This document shows, piece by piece, positions 10,680-21,248 of a stretch of DNA of 33,456 nt. The DNA comes from Hypsibius dujardini (taxonomy: Eukaryota; Tardigrada; Eutardigrada; Parachela; Hypsibiidae), in assembly GCA_001579985.1 (NCBI GenBank), contig LRSR01012208.1:1-33456 (forward strand), written 5' to 3'. Each line of letters opens with the position of its first letter. Positions within the stretch are counted from its first letter, which is position 1. The notes under the pieces were generated by a model. It saw only the letters and a program-made list of their open reading frames with translations, had not been told where the DNA came from and did no database searches. Made by a program: the position numbers and the translations under genes.

Positions 10680-11662
10680 AATTGTTTCTGTTTGACTGAC
10701 AGTTCAGCCCAGTTTTTCTACCGCGGTCTTGACAACAGGAGTAAGAAATGTTTTCATTGCCGTTGCTAATTCTTCCATTGTGAACAAGAGTGTGTAGCGT
10801 TGGAGGCGAACACAAAGTGTTCTCATCTTGGATTAGCTCATGATAAACTCATTACCAAAAACCACTTGGTATATGCGACCGTTTAAATTTTACTGCGATC
10901 TTCTTTCAGAGCCTGGTGGTACTTGGTCAGGCGCAACGTTATAAGCAAAATTCAAAATGCCACGTCTGAAAAAAAGTGCTGATGAAAATAGAAACAAAAT
11001 AAAATGACGTCACACAAACCAAATTATATTTGAACCGTTACGATCGAGGGAACGAAATAATTCGGGTTACAGCCTTAGAGAAACTTGGACGTGGTGAGGA
11101 TGGTATGAGTTTGAGATAGGCAAAGTTTCGAACGGTACCGGCGTCCCACAGCTGTTTGGTAATGAAAACCGGCACATCTGTTAGATATAATTAAGCCTGA
11201 TTTTACTGTTTCAGGATGTGACCTTATCACAGCCAGCAGTATTCGCCTAAGTTTTGTGAATTAGCCATCACAAAAATCGCACTAAAAGAAGACATAAGCG
11301 CCGCAAAATCTGTTAGAGACCACCTGCAACCTCTCACCAGTTAATCCTTTTGTTGTTCATTATCAAACAGAAATCCTGTCGGCTTAACTAGGCCAGGACC
11401 CATCTCCGCGGGGATTTGTTTGAAGTGGAATGTTGCTGGGGTAGGGGAGGGGAGTTAAGTAAGAAAAATTTGCGGCACTCCCTTTAATCTGAAACTTGTC
11501 ACTTACAGACGACCTCGATGCTGCACAACTGTGCTTGGGTTTGTCATAATTTTTGTTTTCAAACGCCTTCTAGAACCTCTATCGATTCTACCACATGGTA
11601 AACCCGAATCTCGTATCTTTTTTTCCATCAGTTTCGCTATCGATAACAGTAAAATTTACATA
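10680..11662. other. intergenic, nothing recognised
   Basis: No receptor exon, repeat family or RNA gene was recognised on either strand. It includes the upstream flank of the GPCR at 11663. The frame of that GPCR stays open upstream to 11531 but has no ATG there. Confidence 0.4.
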
Positions 11663-12772
11663 ATGACTGACACGTCAGGCAACAGTACGTGGACAATCTC
11701 TAATGTGACCATCTCTAACCTAACCTCTAACGCCGCCTCACCAAATGTTACGTTTCACTGGACACCGATCGCTATTTTCGATGCCATATTCCTCTGCACC
11801 GGCGTGCTGGGAAACGGATTCCTCCTTGTCTTGATCACGACCAACCGTGAACTGCTCACACCTTTCAACACCTACGTCATGGGATTGGCCGGTGTCAATC
11901 TTTACTGTTTAACCGCGTTGCCCTTTGACCTTCGCAGCGCCATGGCCGACGGAGTGTGGACTTTTAGCGAGATAGCTTGTTCATATTACTCGTACTGCGG
12001 ATGGGTTATGCCGAGTCTGCCGTTGTGGCATCACATGGTAATTGCTGGGAGCCGAATGTGGGCCATTATCCATCCTATGTCGTATCGCGAGCGCCAGTCC
12101 ACACTTTTGGCCAGTAGTCTCTGCGCCGTCTGCTGGGTTATTCCTCACGCCTTTATGCTCCCCTTTTGGGCTCTCGACACGGTGTATTACCGATTAAGCA
12201 TTGAGGAGAACGGGTTCGTCTGCTTGGCCAATGCCCAAAAACAGTTTACTTATGCAGTTATAGGGATGTTGCTCTCTTGGCTCGTACCCATCTGCGTGCA
12301 GATAATAGTATTTCCATTGGTTTATTTCATGAAGAAAGCGCGAATCATGAATCGCGCGTCGGTGGCTGTGGCATCGACTGTGAGGATACGACAATCAGGG
12401 CCCCATATCCTGTCTGTGGCTACGGAGTCATTTCTAACTGGTCCAACTTCACAGACGCCTCATCACGGTCCTGCTCGTGGCCCCATTCAACCGGTAGCAG
12501 AACGCGTCAGCCGATCCGACCGTTCTAGCTTTATCTTGTTAGGGGTCCTGTCGCTGTGCGCCCTGGTGAGCTGGCTGCCTATTGCCGGTAGCGTGTTCTT
12601 GGGGTTACTGCTGCCTGATCTCATATTTCCCGACAAAGTGTGGACAATTTTGACATTTTTGGCGAATATCCAACCTACCGCCGACCCCGTTATCTTCGTG
12701 CTAGCTCTGGGGAATCTACGACAGGCCGTGCGGGAATTGCCACGACGCATCCTTGAGCGTTTTCGCTCATAA
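11663..12772 (+). CDS. rhodopsin-class GPCR, single exon
   Basis: Seven-helix receptor of 369 residues in one uninterrupted exon. The start is the first in-frame ATG; the frame is open further up but lacks ATG. The N-terminus has several N-glycosylation sequons (NST at 7, NVT at 14, NLT at 19, NVT at 28). Approximate helices: 35-59 (GN at 50-51), 70-92, 107-132, 149-171, 195-223, 288-312, 326-349. Cys106 and Cys187 fit the conserved extracellular disulfide. The class A switches are altered: DRY is replaced by SRMW at 130-133, helix 6 CWxP is SWLP at 303-306, and helix 7 NPxxY is DPVIF at 341-345. The third intracellular loop is about 65 residues, rich in Ser/Pro/Arg. A four-exon paralog lies at 22268-27583. 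The ligand cannot be inferred. The altered motifs resemble lineage-specific invertebrate orphan or chemosensory receptors. Confidence 0.9.
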   Translation: MTDTSGNSTWTISNVTISNLTSNAASPNVTFHWTPIAIFDAIFLCTGVLGNGFLLVLITTNRELLTPFNTYVMGLAGVNLYCLTALPFDLRSAMADGVWTFSEIACSYYSYCGWVMPSLPLWHHMVIAGSRMWAIIHPMSYRERQSTLLASSLCAVCWVIPHAFMLPFWALDTVYYRLSIEENGFVCLANAQKQFTYAVIGMLLSWLVPICVQIIVFPLVYFMKKARIMNRASVAVASTVRIRQSGPHILSVATESFLTGPTSQTPHHGPARGPIQPVAERVSRSDRSSFILLGVLSLCALVSWLPIAGSVFLGLLLPDLIFPDKVWTILTFLANIQPTADPVIFVLALGNLRQAVRELPRRILERFRS

Positions 12773-12961
12773 AGGCACAATTGATAGTTTGGGCAGATGT
12801 AATAATACATAAGTTCATGTTCGACACAATACCCAAGTACCACGTCGCACCTGTAAACTGATCACGTCAAATTGCCATTTCTATGTGCCATGTGTGATCC
12901 CATCTTAAGTCATGTCATACGCACAGTTGAATACACACCTGAGGTACTGAGGACACACCAG

Positions 12962-13781
12962 GAATTGTTTTTCTTCTTTTGAAAATGTTTCGGCCGTGGA
13001 AGAGTCGGTGTTTGAAGAACCGATTAAGCAGATGAGCAGGAACGTGTACTTTCGCTCAGGTTTTAAGTATAATATAATCGAGGTATACATATATAATTAT
13101 CACTGCGACCACTGTTACAGAAAATTTTTCCGCCGTGCTAAATTCAACCGTGCTGGACCAAGAGCGGCATATGGAACTGAGTGAGGATTTTATTGGTGGC
13201 GAAATTACTGTTTCTGACGGTGAGAAATCCTCGATTTTCTGTTCTATCTGGAAATATTAAGCCAGTGAAATTTCGAGCCTGGATTCAGCAGGTGGTCTTG
13301 ACGTTAAGGAGATTACTGAAAATCGCAACAATGACGCTGAAAAAATGGAGGACTTTCCGGGGCTGCCAGAGTGGGATGTCTCGTACATTGAAGAGTTTGG
13401 CCCTGTTTTGCAGCTACCGGATGTGGGCGCGGATCCCTCTGATCTCTTCAATTTGTGCAAACTGAAGCATGGCTGCTCTGATCGCACAGGTGTCGACTTT
13501 CTTGAGCTCGCAAAGCTGCACCTCAATCTCGCGAATGAGTGTCAGACGAACATAACAAGAGTCACGGGACTCTTCTCGCCAATTACGGAAGTCGTCCAAT
13601 GCCGAATCTGTGCAGGACAATTAGAGAGCACCACCTGCCCAGAGGGATGGTACGTTAATATTACTATATACAAACCGAATTTCTTAATAATAATTTTCAC
13701 TCAAAATATTCACTGCATTCCAGTGCTCAAATAAAGATGGCGACTTTTTGCTGTTGCTCCATTAGCCGATCAAGACAATGA
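12962..13781 (+). CDS. small cysteine-containing protein, four exons
   Basis: Four short exons join in phase: about 12962-13059 (FENVSAVEESVFEEPIKQ), 13121-13219 (ENFSAVLNSTVLDQERHMEL), 13262-13649 (EFGPVLQLPDVGADPSDLFN; CKLKHGC; QTNITRVTGLFSPITEV; VQCRICAG) and 13724-13781 (CAQIKMATFCCCSISRSRQ, then TGA). All introns are GT/AG, and the first two are only about 60 and 42 bases. The N-terminal half is acidic and the C-terminal half carries about 10 cysteines and an N-glycosylation sequon, suggesting a secreted protein with a propeptide-like front. I see no signal peptide, so a first exon is probably missing upstream. An AATAAA at 13729-13734 inside the last exon leaves open that the protein ends earlier. 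The family is not recognised. Confidence 0.5.
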
Positions 13782-15154
13782 ACAGAAAAAAAGATAAAAG
13801 CTAAAACTGGTTTATGATGAGCGAGTTGATATTCTAGCAAAATTTTAACCCTTAAATATTGGAATGAACTGCAATGAGAAAGTGCAATTCAATTGTTATT
13901 ATCAGAACATAATTTAACGATATTTGCACCAAGGATATTTAATCTCAGTGGTTAAACGGACGCGATCGCATACGATATGCAAAAGGGAAAAAACGGTGTG
14001 CCGCGGAAAAATGGCTGCGCTGGATGAATAAGAAAAACTATACTGTGAATCAAGAAAGAAGGAGCCAAACCATTTCTTACAATTTCTACTGTAGTTTTTG
14101 ATCAAAATTTTCAAACGTGTTAATAGTAATGCAGTGTAATTAGCGATATGTCTGTCCAAGTTGTTGTTTCTTAACGTATTGCTGGCAAGGTGTTGGACAA
14201 CGAGCTTTTTTTATAAACTTCTCGCTGTGTGAAAAAAAAGTTGCGAGAAACTGTGTCCCTTCTGCATGTAATTGATACTTCATAGTGTCCTGCAGCTAAG
14301 AACCAATTTTATTGTCAGAACCAATTACGTATGCTTGTTAGATCCTCTCTTCGTGATTAAATAAGTCCTGAACAAATACGTCCTTTTTGCCTGTGATTGA
14401 TGGTATCATTCAGGCACAACCAATTTTGTTGTCAAACCCAGTTGTTTATTTTTTGCCCTTCATGGTTAAGGCATTCTTAAGAAAGCATGTTTGTTTATGT
14501 CCATGTTATTGATGGTATCTACCAGGTAAGCAGCAAATTTGTTGTCAAAAAGATATCTCCCAGATTCCCACTGTTTATAAGGATCTCGAGCTGATTGACG
14601 TTTAACCTGGACAAAAGCAACCAAAGAGAGATTTTAAATCAGCAATAAGATTGAGAATCAATCGATTATTGTACCCGGCTCCATTGATCGGCACTTTCCG
14701 GTTCAATGCGATTAACCGTTGGTCCTAGTCGTTGTAAATTATCCGCAAACATGTGAATACTTGGAATTGGCAATCGATGCAATCGTCAGGAGGATTGATA
14801 AGCAATATTTCTTTTCACATCAATTCACAAACAAACCGACAGGCAGACCGACAGGTAGACAGACAATTGACCTCATCTGGGCTGGGCAATATGATTGATA
14901 GTGTGTAAGTACTTGTACGTTGGCTCCAGTTATGAACTCATACCATTGGCTTCGACGGTCAGCCAGGGCGGCTCAAACGATGAAACGCTTGTCAGACGGC
15001 AGACTGCCTTGTCAGAAGAAGGTGTGACCTGATACCTTATTCCATCCCACCGAGAACCTATGGAGCACCCACATGTCCCAGTCTGAGCCGTTCAAACTGT
15101 CGCCAACAGACGAATGCTTTATCTGGGCTGTTTTTCACCGGCCTTACACCACTA
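13782..15154. other. intergenic with weak tandem repeat
   Basis: No coding exon was recognised on either strand. It contains the degenerate tandem repeat at 14260-14560, listed separately. Confidence 0.4.
14260..14560. repeat. degenerate tandem repeat, about 120-bp unit
   Basis: The pair of landmarks TGTnATTGATnnT and CCAATTTTrTTGTCA (or GCAAATTTGTTGTCAAA) recurs about every 115-125 bases, starting near 14267, 14392 and 14505. That makes about three strongly diverged units. No coding potential is seen. Confidence 0.5.
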
Positions 15155-15387
15155 TCAGCGGCGGTCTCGCAGCAGACACCAATTGTTCCTGCAACAAAAT
15201 TGCGCCAATGTATAGCCAATATCCCTTGCCTCAAAATCGCTAGCTCTCACGTTCGCATCGACGGTGGTCTTTTCGTGACGAGTGTACGGGACGCAGGAGC
15301 ATACTCCCCAGTTGGTCGGTGACCTCGTACACGCGAGTGGGTCCCCACACTGCCAGGACTCATAACATGGAGCACCAATGGAATTTC
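15155..15387 (-). CDS. cysteine-rich EB-like exon, 3' terminal
   Basis: A minus-strand exon follows a good acceptor (GCACATTGCAG, read on minus) and ends at a stop at 15155-15157. It encodes about 77 residues with closely spaced cysteines: GAPCYESWQCGDPLACTR, WGVCSCVPY, then FCCRNNWCLL. The C-x5-C-x5-C...C-x-C spacing resembles EB or similar small disulfide modules of secreted and extracellular invertebrate proteins. It begins in phase 1, so at least one upstream exon (with a signal peptide) should lie to the right. I could not find it among the repeats at 15480-16560. The protein could be a complete small gene or a duplicated fragment. Confidence 0.5.
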
Positions 15388-15479
15388 CTGCAATGTGCAT
15401 CACAAAAAACTCAGGTCCGTAGAGCCTTGAACCTTCGACCGAAGCTTTGAAATTTGGCAACTGAATGTGTATGTATGAT

Positions 15480-16560
15480 ATGATGATAACTCCCGAGTAT
15501 GGTCATAACCGTACCGCATGGCATTGGATTACGGAGTTGCAGTGCAATATGTACTTTTTATAGTCAGGACGGTACGGTACAACACCATGGAATTGAAGTT
15601 ATGGAATTACAATAAAAAAAAGTTATTTCAACTGGTAGGACGGTACCGTAGAAGGGATTGGGGTTGGAGTTATGGAATTACGTATGTTAGAATCGCCGTT
15701 CTTAGAGATACAGTGAGGTATAAGAGTTATTCACGTCAGTATGTGATTCCCTTTTTATGGGGCCATCCCGAAATATAATAGGGAGTGAGTCGAATGTAAG
15801 ATAGGGCGGCAGGTCCAATGAACGTCGAAAATCATTTGCGGAAGTGAAGTGCCAAAGAGCTGGTGTGTCCGACAGGCTGACGGTTGGTCCATAATTGAAC
15901 GCATTCCAGCCCGGACTGTCAACCATTAGTCCGGGCAGTGGACGATCGGTTTGGTGCGCGGACTGCAGGTCTGGACACCGAACGTGATCGAAGATGAGTC
16001 TCGATCATAAGCGGCGGACACGGTTGTTTGGATGCTGATTGGCTGATCCGAAGATCGGTCAGTCCCTCCGACCCATCAGTGGTCTAGTCAGTCCAGGCAG
16101 TGGAGGATAAGACCGGACTGAGGGCAGATCATAATTTTGAATAAGGCGGTTGATTTCGATGTTAAGTTTGAGGGGTGGAAAGTCTTTCCGCGTGATCTAC
16201 GGTCAGTTAAGTACTGAGAGGGTTCAAATTGGTGCAGGACAGTTAGTTCAAGAATTTATTGTCAGCCAGGACAGTTGGTCCGAAAGATCAGCAGTAATTC
16301 CGGAATATTTTATTTGGAACGGTCAGTTCTGGTGGTCCACAGTTAGATCGGGTGGCAGACAGTCAGTCCATAAAACTCTTGTTATTATCGACAACTATTC
16401 TGGTTAATGAATGTTTTCGGTGGCTGACCACCTTTCTGAACGATGAATCATCATAAAGACGAACTGAGAGTACGACCGGTGAACGGTCTGACCGAATAAA
16501 GTATCGTAACTTCAAACATTGAACGATCGGTCTGAAAGGTTGACCGTCGTCAGAAAAGAA
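15480..16560. repeat. degenerate GGTCAGTCC / GGTACGGTA repeat field
   Basis: 15510-15690 carries repeated GGTACGGTAC, TATGGAATTA and ACGGTACCG blocks. 15840-16560 is dense in short near-palindromes such as GGTCAGTCC, GGACAGTTGGTCC, CAGTCCGG and GACCGG in both orientations. The open frames here have biased composition caused by the repeats and are not taken as genes. Confidence 0.55.
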
Positions 16561-16604
16561 AGGGCGCTTACTAATATTTCCCCAAAGAGTCTCCCCAATA
16601 TTTT

Positions 16605-16815
16605 ATTCCTAACGTTTGCGATGTTTAAATGAAACAAATTAAGAAAGCTTTGGTTAACAATCAGCCAGGCGTGTCGAAGGAAGTCAAGCAGTGAATTTCA
16701 GAAATGTTGATGCCTTTAGCCAAAGGCATAGAGAAATTAAGAGCGCCGTTCCCTTAACATTCTATCAGTCCATGGGGATTTCCAAAGGTGAAAACCATCT
16801 TGAAGATAGACAAGT
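16605..16815 (-). pseudogene. relic of the 7966-9086 gene (5' part)
   Basis: This stretch matches 8630-9080 in the same orientation: CAATATTTTATT, ATCAGCCAGGCGTGTCG, TTTAGCCAAAGGCAT, then CAGTCCATGGGGATTTCC. An internal deletion of roughly 250 bases has occurred between the last two landmarks. On the minus strand the best-conserved part still reads QDGFHLWKSPWTDRML. Confidence 0.75.
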
Positions 16816-17247
16816 TTTTTTTCTCCTGCAAACGAAAACTTGATTTTCATTTGTCTTGAATTAAGGAGGCTCGAAAAGCTTACCCCTCCTGCATATTGGT
16901 TGTCCTGGGAGCGGATCGGCGGAGTCTTTTATATTGATCGCCTATCCACATATGTGGACAGAACTCCTGCGTGGTTGCTAAATCGGCCACACAAGAGCAC
17001 TGCCCACGTGTTTACTACAGTATCTCTCTGCGATACATTCATCATTACTTTTAAAAACGAATGTATTTTCTTGTAGCCGTTCTTGGCGTATGAGCCAAGA
17101 CCGAATTTCCCAGAATTAGAAAGCCTTCGGCAGCATAAATGGTCTGGCGGATTATGGCCGGTACCGAGCACCCCCAGGTGTGGGTTCAACGGGATGGGGT
17201 GTGACACGAGTAAGCTTGAATAAAAATAACACCATGGCATTTTCAGT

Positions 17248-17389
17248 GTCAACCAGAATCACATCACTAGAAAAGTATATTTTGTTCGCCCTTGTAGGAT
17301 CCGCTTTTCAGAGCACAGCAATAGGAGTTGGGTTGTCGGTTGTGGTCCTTATCAGTACCGCAGCACTCCTTGTCGGCAGAAGGCAAGTA
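17248..17389 (+). CDS. candidate transmembrane exon
   Basis: After an acceptor-like CATTTTCAG, a frame reads SLEKYILFALVGSAFQSTA and then the hydrophobic segment GVGLSVVVLISTAALLVGRR, followed by a GC-type donor (AAG|GCAAGT). A single helix closed by arginines, with a donor right after, resembles the membrane exon of the receptor at 3410-7161 (exon 11). It could be a relic of another receptor. Alternatively, starting from the ATG at 17234, it is a chance 53-codon frame. No neighbouring exons were found. Confidence 0.3.
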
Positions 17390-17399
17390 CATTAGTGAC

Positions 17400-17665
17400 A
17401 GTAAAACTCAAATATGTTTGCTCTAGTTTTGGCTCTGGTTTGGTTTGAACCTCAAACCGGTTTTTGTGTTATTGATTTGAAACCCAATTTTATCACCTCA
17501 AATTAATTTGAGCTAGTTTGAAACTGGTTTTTCAAATTAATTAAGACCTTTTTACACAGGTCAAGGTAAACCAGTTTGGGACTGACTGGTTTGGTTCCCA
17601 AACAAGTTCCAGTGGGTTTGGTCTGATTTCGAGACCAGACCAAACTGGTTTTTCAAACCATGGTC
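17400..17665. repeat. GGTTTG / CAAACC-rich repeat
   Basis: ACTGGTTTG, AAACCAGTTTG and related words recur more than ten times in both orientations. Similar words occur near both ends of the intron-resident element at 23810-25344, hinting at shared subterminal repeats. Confidence 0.6.
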
Positions 17666-17730
17666 ACATTTAAAGTACATAGATTAAAAACCTCAAAACT
17701 CTGTTGCCGAACCGGCACTGGATTGTTATA

Positions 17731-19012
17731 CTTACAGAGGTTGAACAACTTGATGGTGCTCAGTGACTCGTGTTTACACCTGTACAGGGCGCCTTATCTG
17801 ATTTTCAAATCTCATAAACCCAACACGTGCTCCGCTCAATTTCGCATGTGTTATATATTTCTTGTCTCATTCGGATGCAAAGATGGGTCGCAAATTAGAT
17901 TTGGGTCTGAGGAAGTCATTTTGAAATTGGTCAGTTGAAATATTCATCCAGAAAAATTGTGGAAGCATTAAAGCTCAGGAATATTTTTGTTTCTTAGAGA
18001 GAAGTATTTAATCTCATCAGGAAAAATAACAAAAAGGAAACCAAAAGTGATACTGCACCGTCATCGGTGAAACCCTATGGCTCCCCGAAACTCCGAACTC
18101 CGGGTCTGGTGGCTGCCATTGAAAAAGAACTCTCAGAACCGAATCCGCTGACCCGTTGTGCATTATCCTAGAAGTGCGGTGTGTCGATTACAACTATTGC
18201 TCGCGTGTTTAGCCAGGATTTATAGGGGAAGGTGCAAAAAGGTGCCGTTTTCATGCCCTATCAAACAAGCAGGCTAAACAACGGGTGGACCTAGGCCCGA
18301 GGTTCCCGCGCTACATCAACGGCCGTAAGTGGAAGAATGTTGTTACCATTGATGAGGCCTGGGTGTATCTGACTGACGTTAACGGGATCCGAAAAATTTA
18401 TTACGAGTTTCGGGGAAAATGGACTAATTTCTGGAAGGACTCTCACCCCAAAGGCGTCTTGTTTGTGGCCGGCGTTTGCTCCTGTGGAAAAACCGCAATC
18501 CGCTTCGTCAAACCCGGATCGAAAATCAACAGTGAGTACTAAATCCGACATGTTTTAAAGCAGCTTTTCAAGAACGACATTCGGAAACTATTTCCGGGAG
18601 AGCTTATCAACAAGGTCGTCTTCCACCATGATTGCTCCCTCGCACTCTTCCGGAATCACCCAAGAAAAGCTTCGAAATTCCGGAATCACATTCATTCCGA
18701 AAGAGCACTGGATAGGCAACAGCTCTGACCTGGCTCCCATGGATTTCGGTGTGAATGGTCTGTATAAATAGAAATTGTTTGACCAAGCTGCCATTAAAGT
18801 GGCAAGTTTAGAACGGGTTATGCGATAGGTGTGATTGAATTTGGACCAAAGTCAAACTAATAACGATTTGCGATCGTGGTGGAAACGTGTTAAACTCACG
18901 ATAAAGAGGCATGGGCTTCAAATCGAGCATGTTTTGAAAAATTCAAAGTGAAATTGTGGATGTGGGAATTAATTAAAAACTGAGCACCATCAAGTTGTTT
19001 AACCTCTGTGAA
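17731..19012 (+). mobile_element. Tc1/mariner-like element, inactive
   Basis: 34-bp terminal inverted repeats lie at 17731-17764 and 18979-19012. The shared core is CAACTTGATGGTGCTCAGT preceded by ACAGAGGTT(G/A)AA. Each end abuts a TA dinucleotide (17729-17730 and 19013-19014), the target duplication expected for Tc1/mariner. The length is 1282 bp, typical for the superfamily. A decayed transposase lies between the ends on the plus strand. Confidence 0.88.
18070..18828 (+). pseudogene. mariner-like DDE/D transposase, broken
   Basis: DDE/D-class transposase that would cut and paste the surrounding element. In order: a helix-turn-helix part (VSITTIARVFSQDL), the first catalytic Asp in VVTIDEAWVYLTD, the insertion region WKDSHPKGVLFVAGVC, the second Asp in VVFHHDCS at about 18630, and the third Asp in SSDLAPMDFGVNGLY at about 18742. 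The spacing of the last two is roughly 36-37 residues. It is inactive: in-frame stops interrupt the HTH part, a TAA sits at 18540-18542, a frameshift lies between the second and third Asp, and there is another stop after NGLYK. Confidence 0.88.
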
Positions 19013-20352
19013 TACTTGATTGTACTTTTCAAGGCTTCGCCGCCGTTTCAATGTGTATGATACGCTATATTCACTGGATGCAGAGTACCTGATACTGCCT
19101 GGTCGCTTGCCGTGGGTCAGTTGGAGGAGCATCGCCAAATCGCTCTTCTTTTCTCGACACCTCAAGAATGAGACATAAACCGAAGAGTGAACGAGCGAGG
19201 CACGATCTTACGTTGAGTTACGCTGTTTACGCGTATGCGCTGACATTGTTGTTTTGAATTATGACACTTCGCCATAGCTCTGAATGAGCAACAGTTTATA
19301 AATTCTTAGTTCCTTTATCATCCAGATTACTATTTTTCTCTCAGGACAGTTCAAGGAGGAAATTCGACACTGGTTAGCTGTGACGTTAAATGGGGCAGCT
19401 CAGTAATGCCATTTAATTATTTGTTTAAGCTGACATTTTTTTAGCTCGTTTCTCTGCCGAACTGGAAAATAATTATTGTGTATGACTTAATCGCACACCA
19501 TAATATTAGTTGCTAGCAGTTCTTACTGACTGAAGTAATTCAATATCATTCATAGAAGCGTTTCAACATACTCCGTCGTATAAGCCTGATTTCGTCATCT
19601 TTCCCCGAAAATGTCTCCTATGACTTTACAAAGGGATGCCTCGTGAGACTTATTTATGGACGCATGAAAAGATTTGAAAAATACGTGGCAATTGTATGTG
19701 AAAATACAACGGTGATTAAAAATTAGCGCTTTAGAAATATTACGTTTAGAAATAACACCTTAAGGGTTTCAGAAACTCGAGGACATTTTTAGTTCATTTA
19801 CAGCATTCAAAGTTTTTCGTATAGCTGAACCTTGGATCCTTTCGCCCATCATCCAGTGAAGGTGGAGTCAAACGCTTCCGTTGACGTACATGGACACCCC
19901 CTGGCATCGCAAAAACATTCTGCTTATGCCAATCGAATGCACATTAATTTGAAGCACGAAAGTAATAAAAAATTATAATTATATTATTACCAAAAATCGA
20001 TTTTTGATGGATAAATATCAAGAAATATCAAGAAATGCCAAACGATTAACCAACCAAGCACTGGCTTATAGCATGGGTGCGTGTGAGAAAACTTTCATTT
20101 TGTCCGACACCGCAACTGTACTTTCCAGTCGGAGACCCTAATGTAAAATTATGATTTGTGGACAGGTATTTGAGAAAACAAAATCCATGCGAATCGGGAG
20201 GCGAAATTTCCTGGCTTCCCCAAAATCATGAAGGGGGTTTATTACAATAAAACTCCAAGCGGTCAAACTTAGTAATTTGTGATTGATTGTGTGCATAAAG
20301 CTAAGATTTAATTATCAAGCGATGATAAATTGAATGAATAGAATATTTTCGC
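19013..20352. other. intergenic, nothing recognised
   Basis: No gene, RNA or repeat family was recognised beyond short AT-rich words such as a doubled ATATCAAGAA near 20010-20030. Confidence 0.4.
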
Positions 20353-20559
20353 TTATGGAATCGATGACCCTTGCTTTGGTATAGCGACGACATTCGGTTC
20401 CATTGAAACCCTCACAATAACTTGAGCAAATTGAGACGCGAAAAATAAATCATTGAATCCGACATACCGAGCCCAGCTATAGCAAGAAGGAATGCCCATC
20501 GACATAAGAGGTACGCCGTTTGCAGAGACATGCTGGCTTCTCCTATTGGCGAAACTGGT
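20353..20559 (-). CDS. candidate terminal exon, unknown
   Basis: After a strong minus-strand acceptor (CATTTTTCCAG) an open frame of 68 codons runs to a stop. It contains SANGVPLMSMGIPSCYSWAR, then FASQFAQVIVRVSMEPNVVA. Composition is protein-like and one hydrophobic stretch is present. No upstream exon or family could be identified, so it may be chance. Confidence 0.3.
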   Translation of the reverse strand, partial: TSFANRRSQHVSANGVPLMSMGIPSCYSWARYVGFNDLFFASQFAQVIVRVSMEPNVVAIPKQGSSIP

Positions 20560-20601
20560 CTGGAAAAATGAAAACAAAATCGATCGGTTGTTAGTTCTCA
20601 T

Positions 20602-21248
20602 ACCGCAGTTCTAAGTTTCAAGCAAAACCGTGACCAAACGCTGCAAGAAACGATTTGTTCATGTGTTGATTGAATGCACAAATCTAGCTGGGGATCTGCG
20701 TCGCCATCACGGTTGCAGGCGATTCGTAATAGCGTTTAATCGGCCTCCATAAAAGGCGGGAAATCACGTTAATTGCATGCAGTTAGTACGACTACGCATT
20801 AAATTTGATGCGCCTTGAGAGTGACACGACGTTTTGCCTTGAAGTCGCAAGTAACATAGGGAAATGGCTGTCGAACTGTGGGTTTAAAGCAATACAATTA
20901 GAAATATTGTAAACCATTGTAGAATGATTTTGAATAAGTGCTGAATGAAAAACTGAACTCAACAATTGGGTAATTTTTTTAAAAACTGAATTACTGGATT
21001 TTAGTCCACTTTTGAGGTTCTACATTAAGAAAATGCACAAACAACGAACGAGTGATCCAGCCAAAAAACGAACAAACGAACGAACAAGCGAATCAATAAA
21101 CGAGCGTAGGGTAAGGCTTAAAATTTGACAGTTGCATTGTCAGATTCTTAAGCTGACATACTTCGCAGGGCTACTGTAGTAAATAAAGTATGCCCTAAAA
21201 AGATGCATAACATTTCACCGAACACTTTAGCTGATCATACTGGAGCGT
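20602..21248. other. intergenic, nothing recognised
   Basis: Only a short run of ACGAACGAAC-type words near 21050-21100 stands out. No exon or RNA gene was recognised. Confidence 0.4.

Noticed and set aside
15518-16407. Several 74-86-codon frames in 15518-16407
   Set aside because: They lie in a short-palindrome repeat field with repeat-driven composition and no splice support.
18588-18794. Minus-strand frame inside the mariner element
   Set aside because: Shadow of the decayed transposase on the opposite strand.
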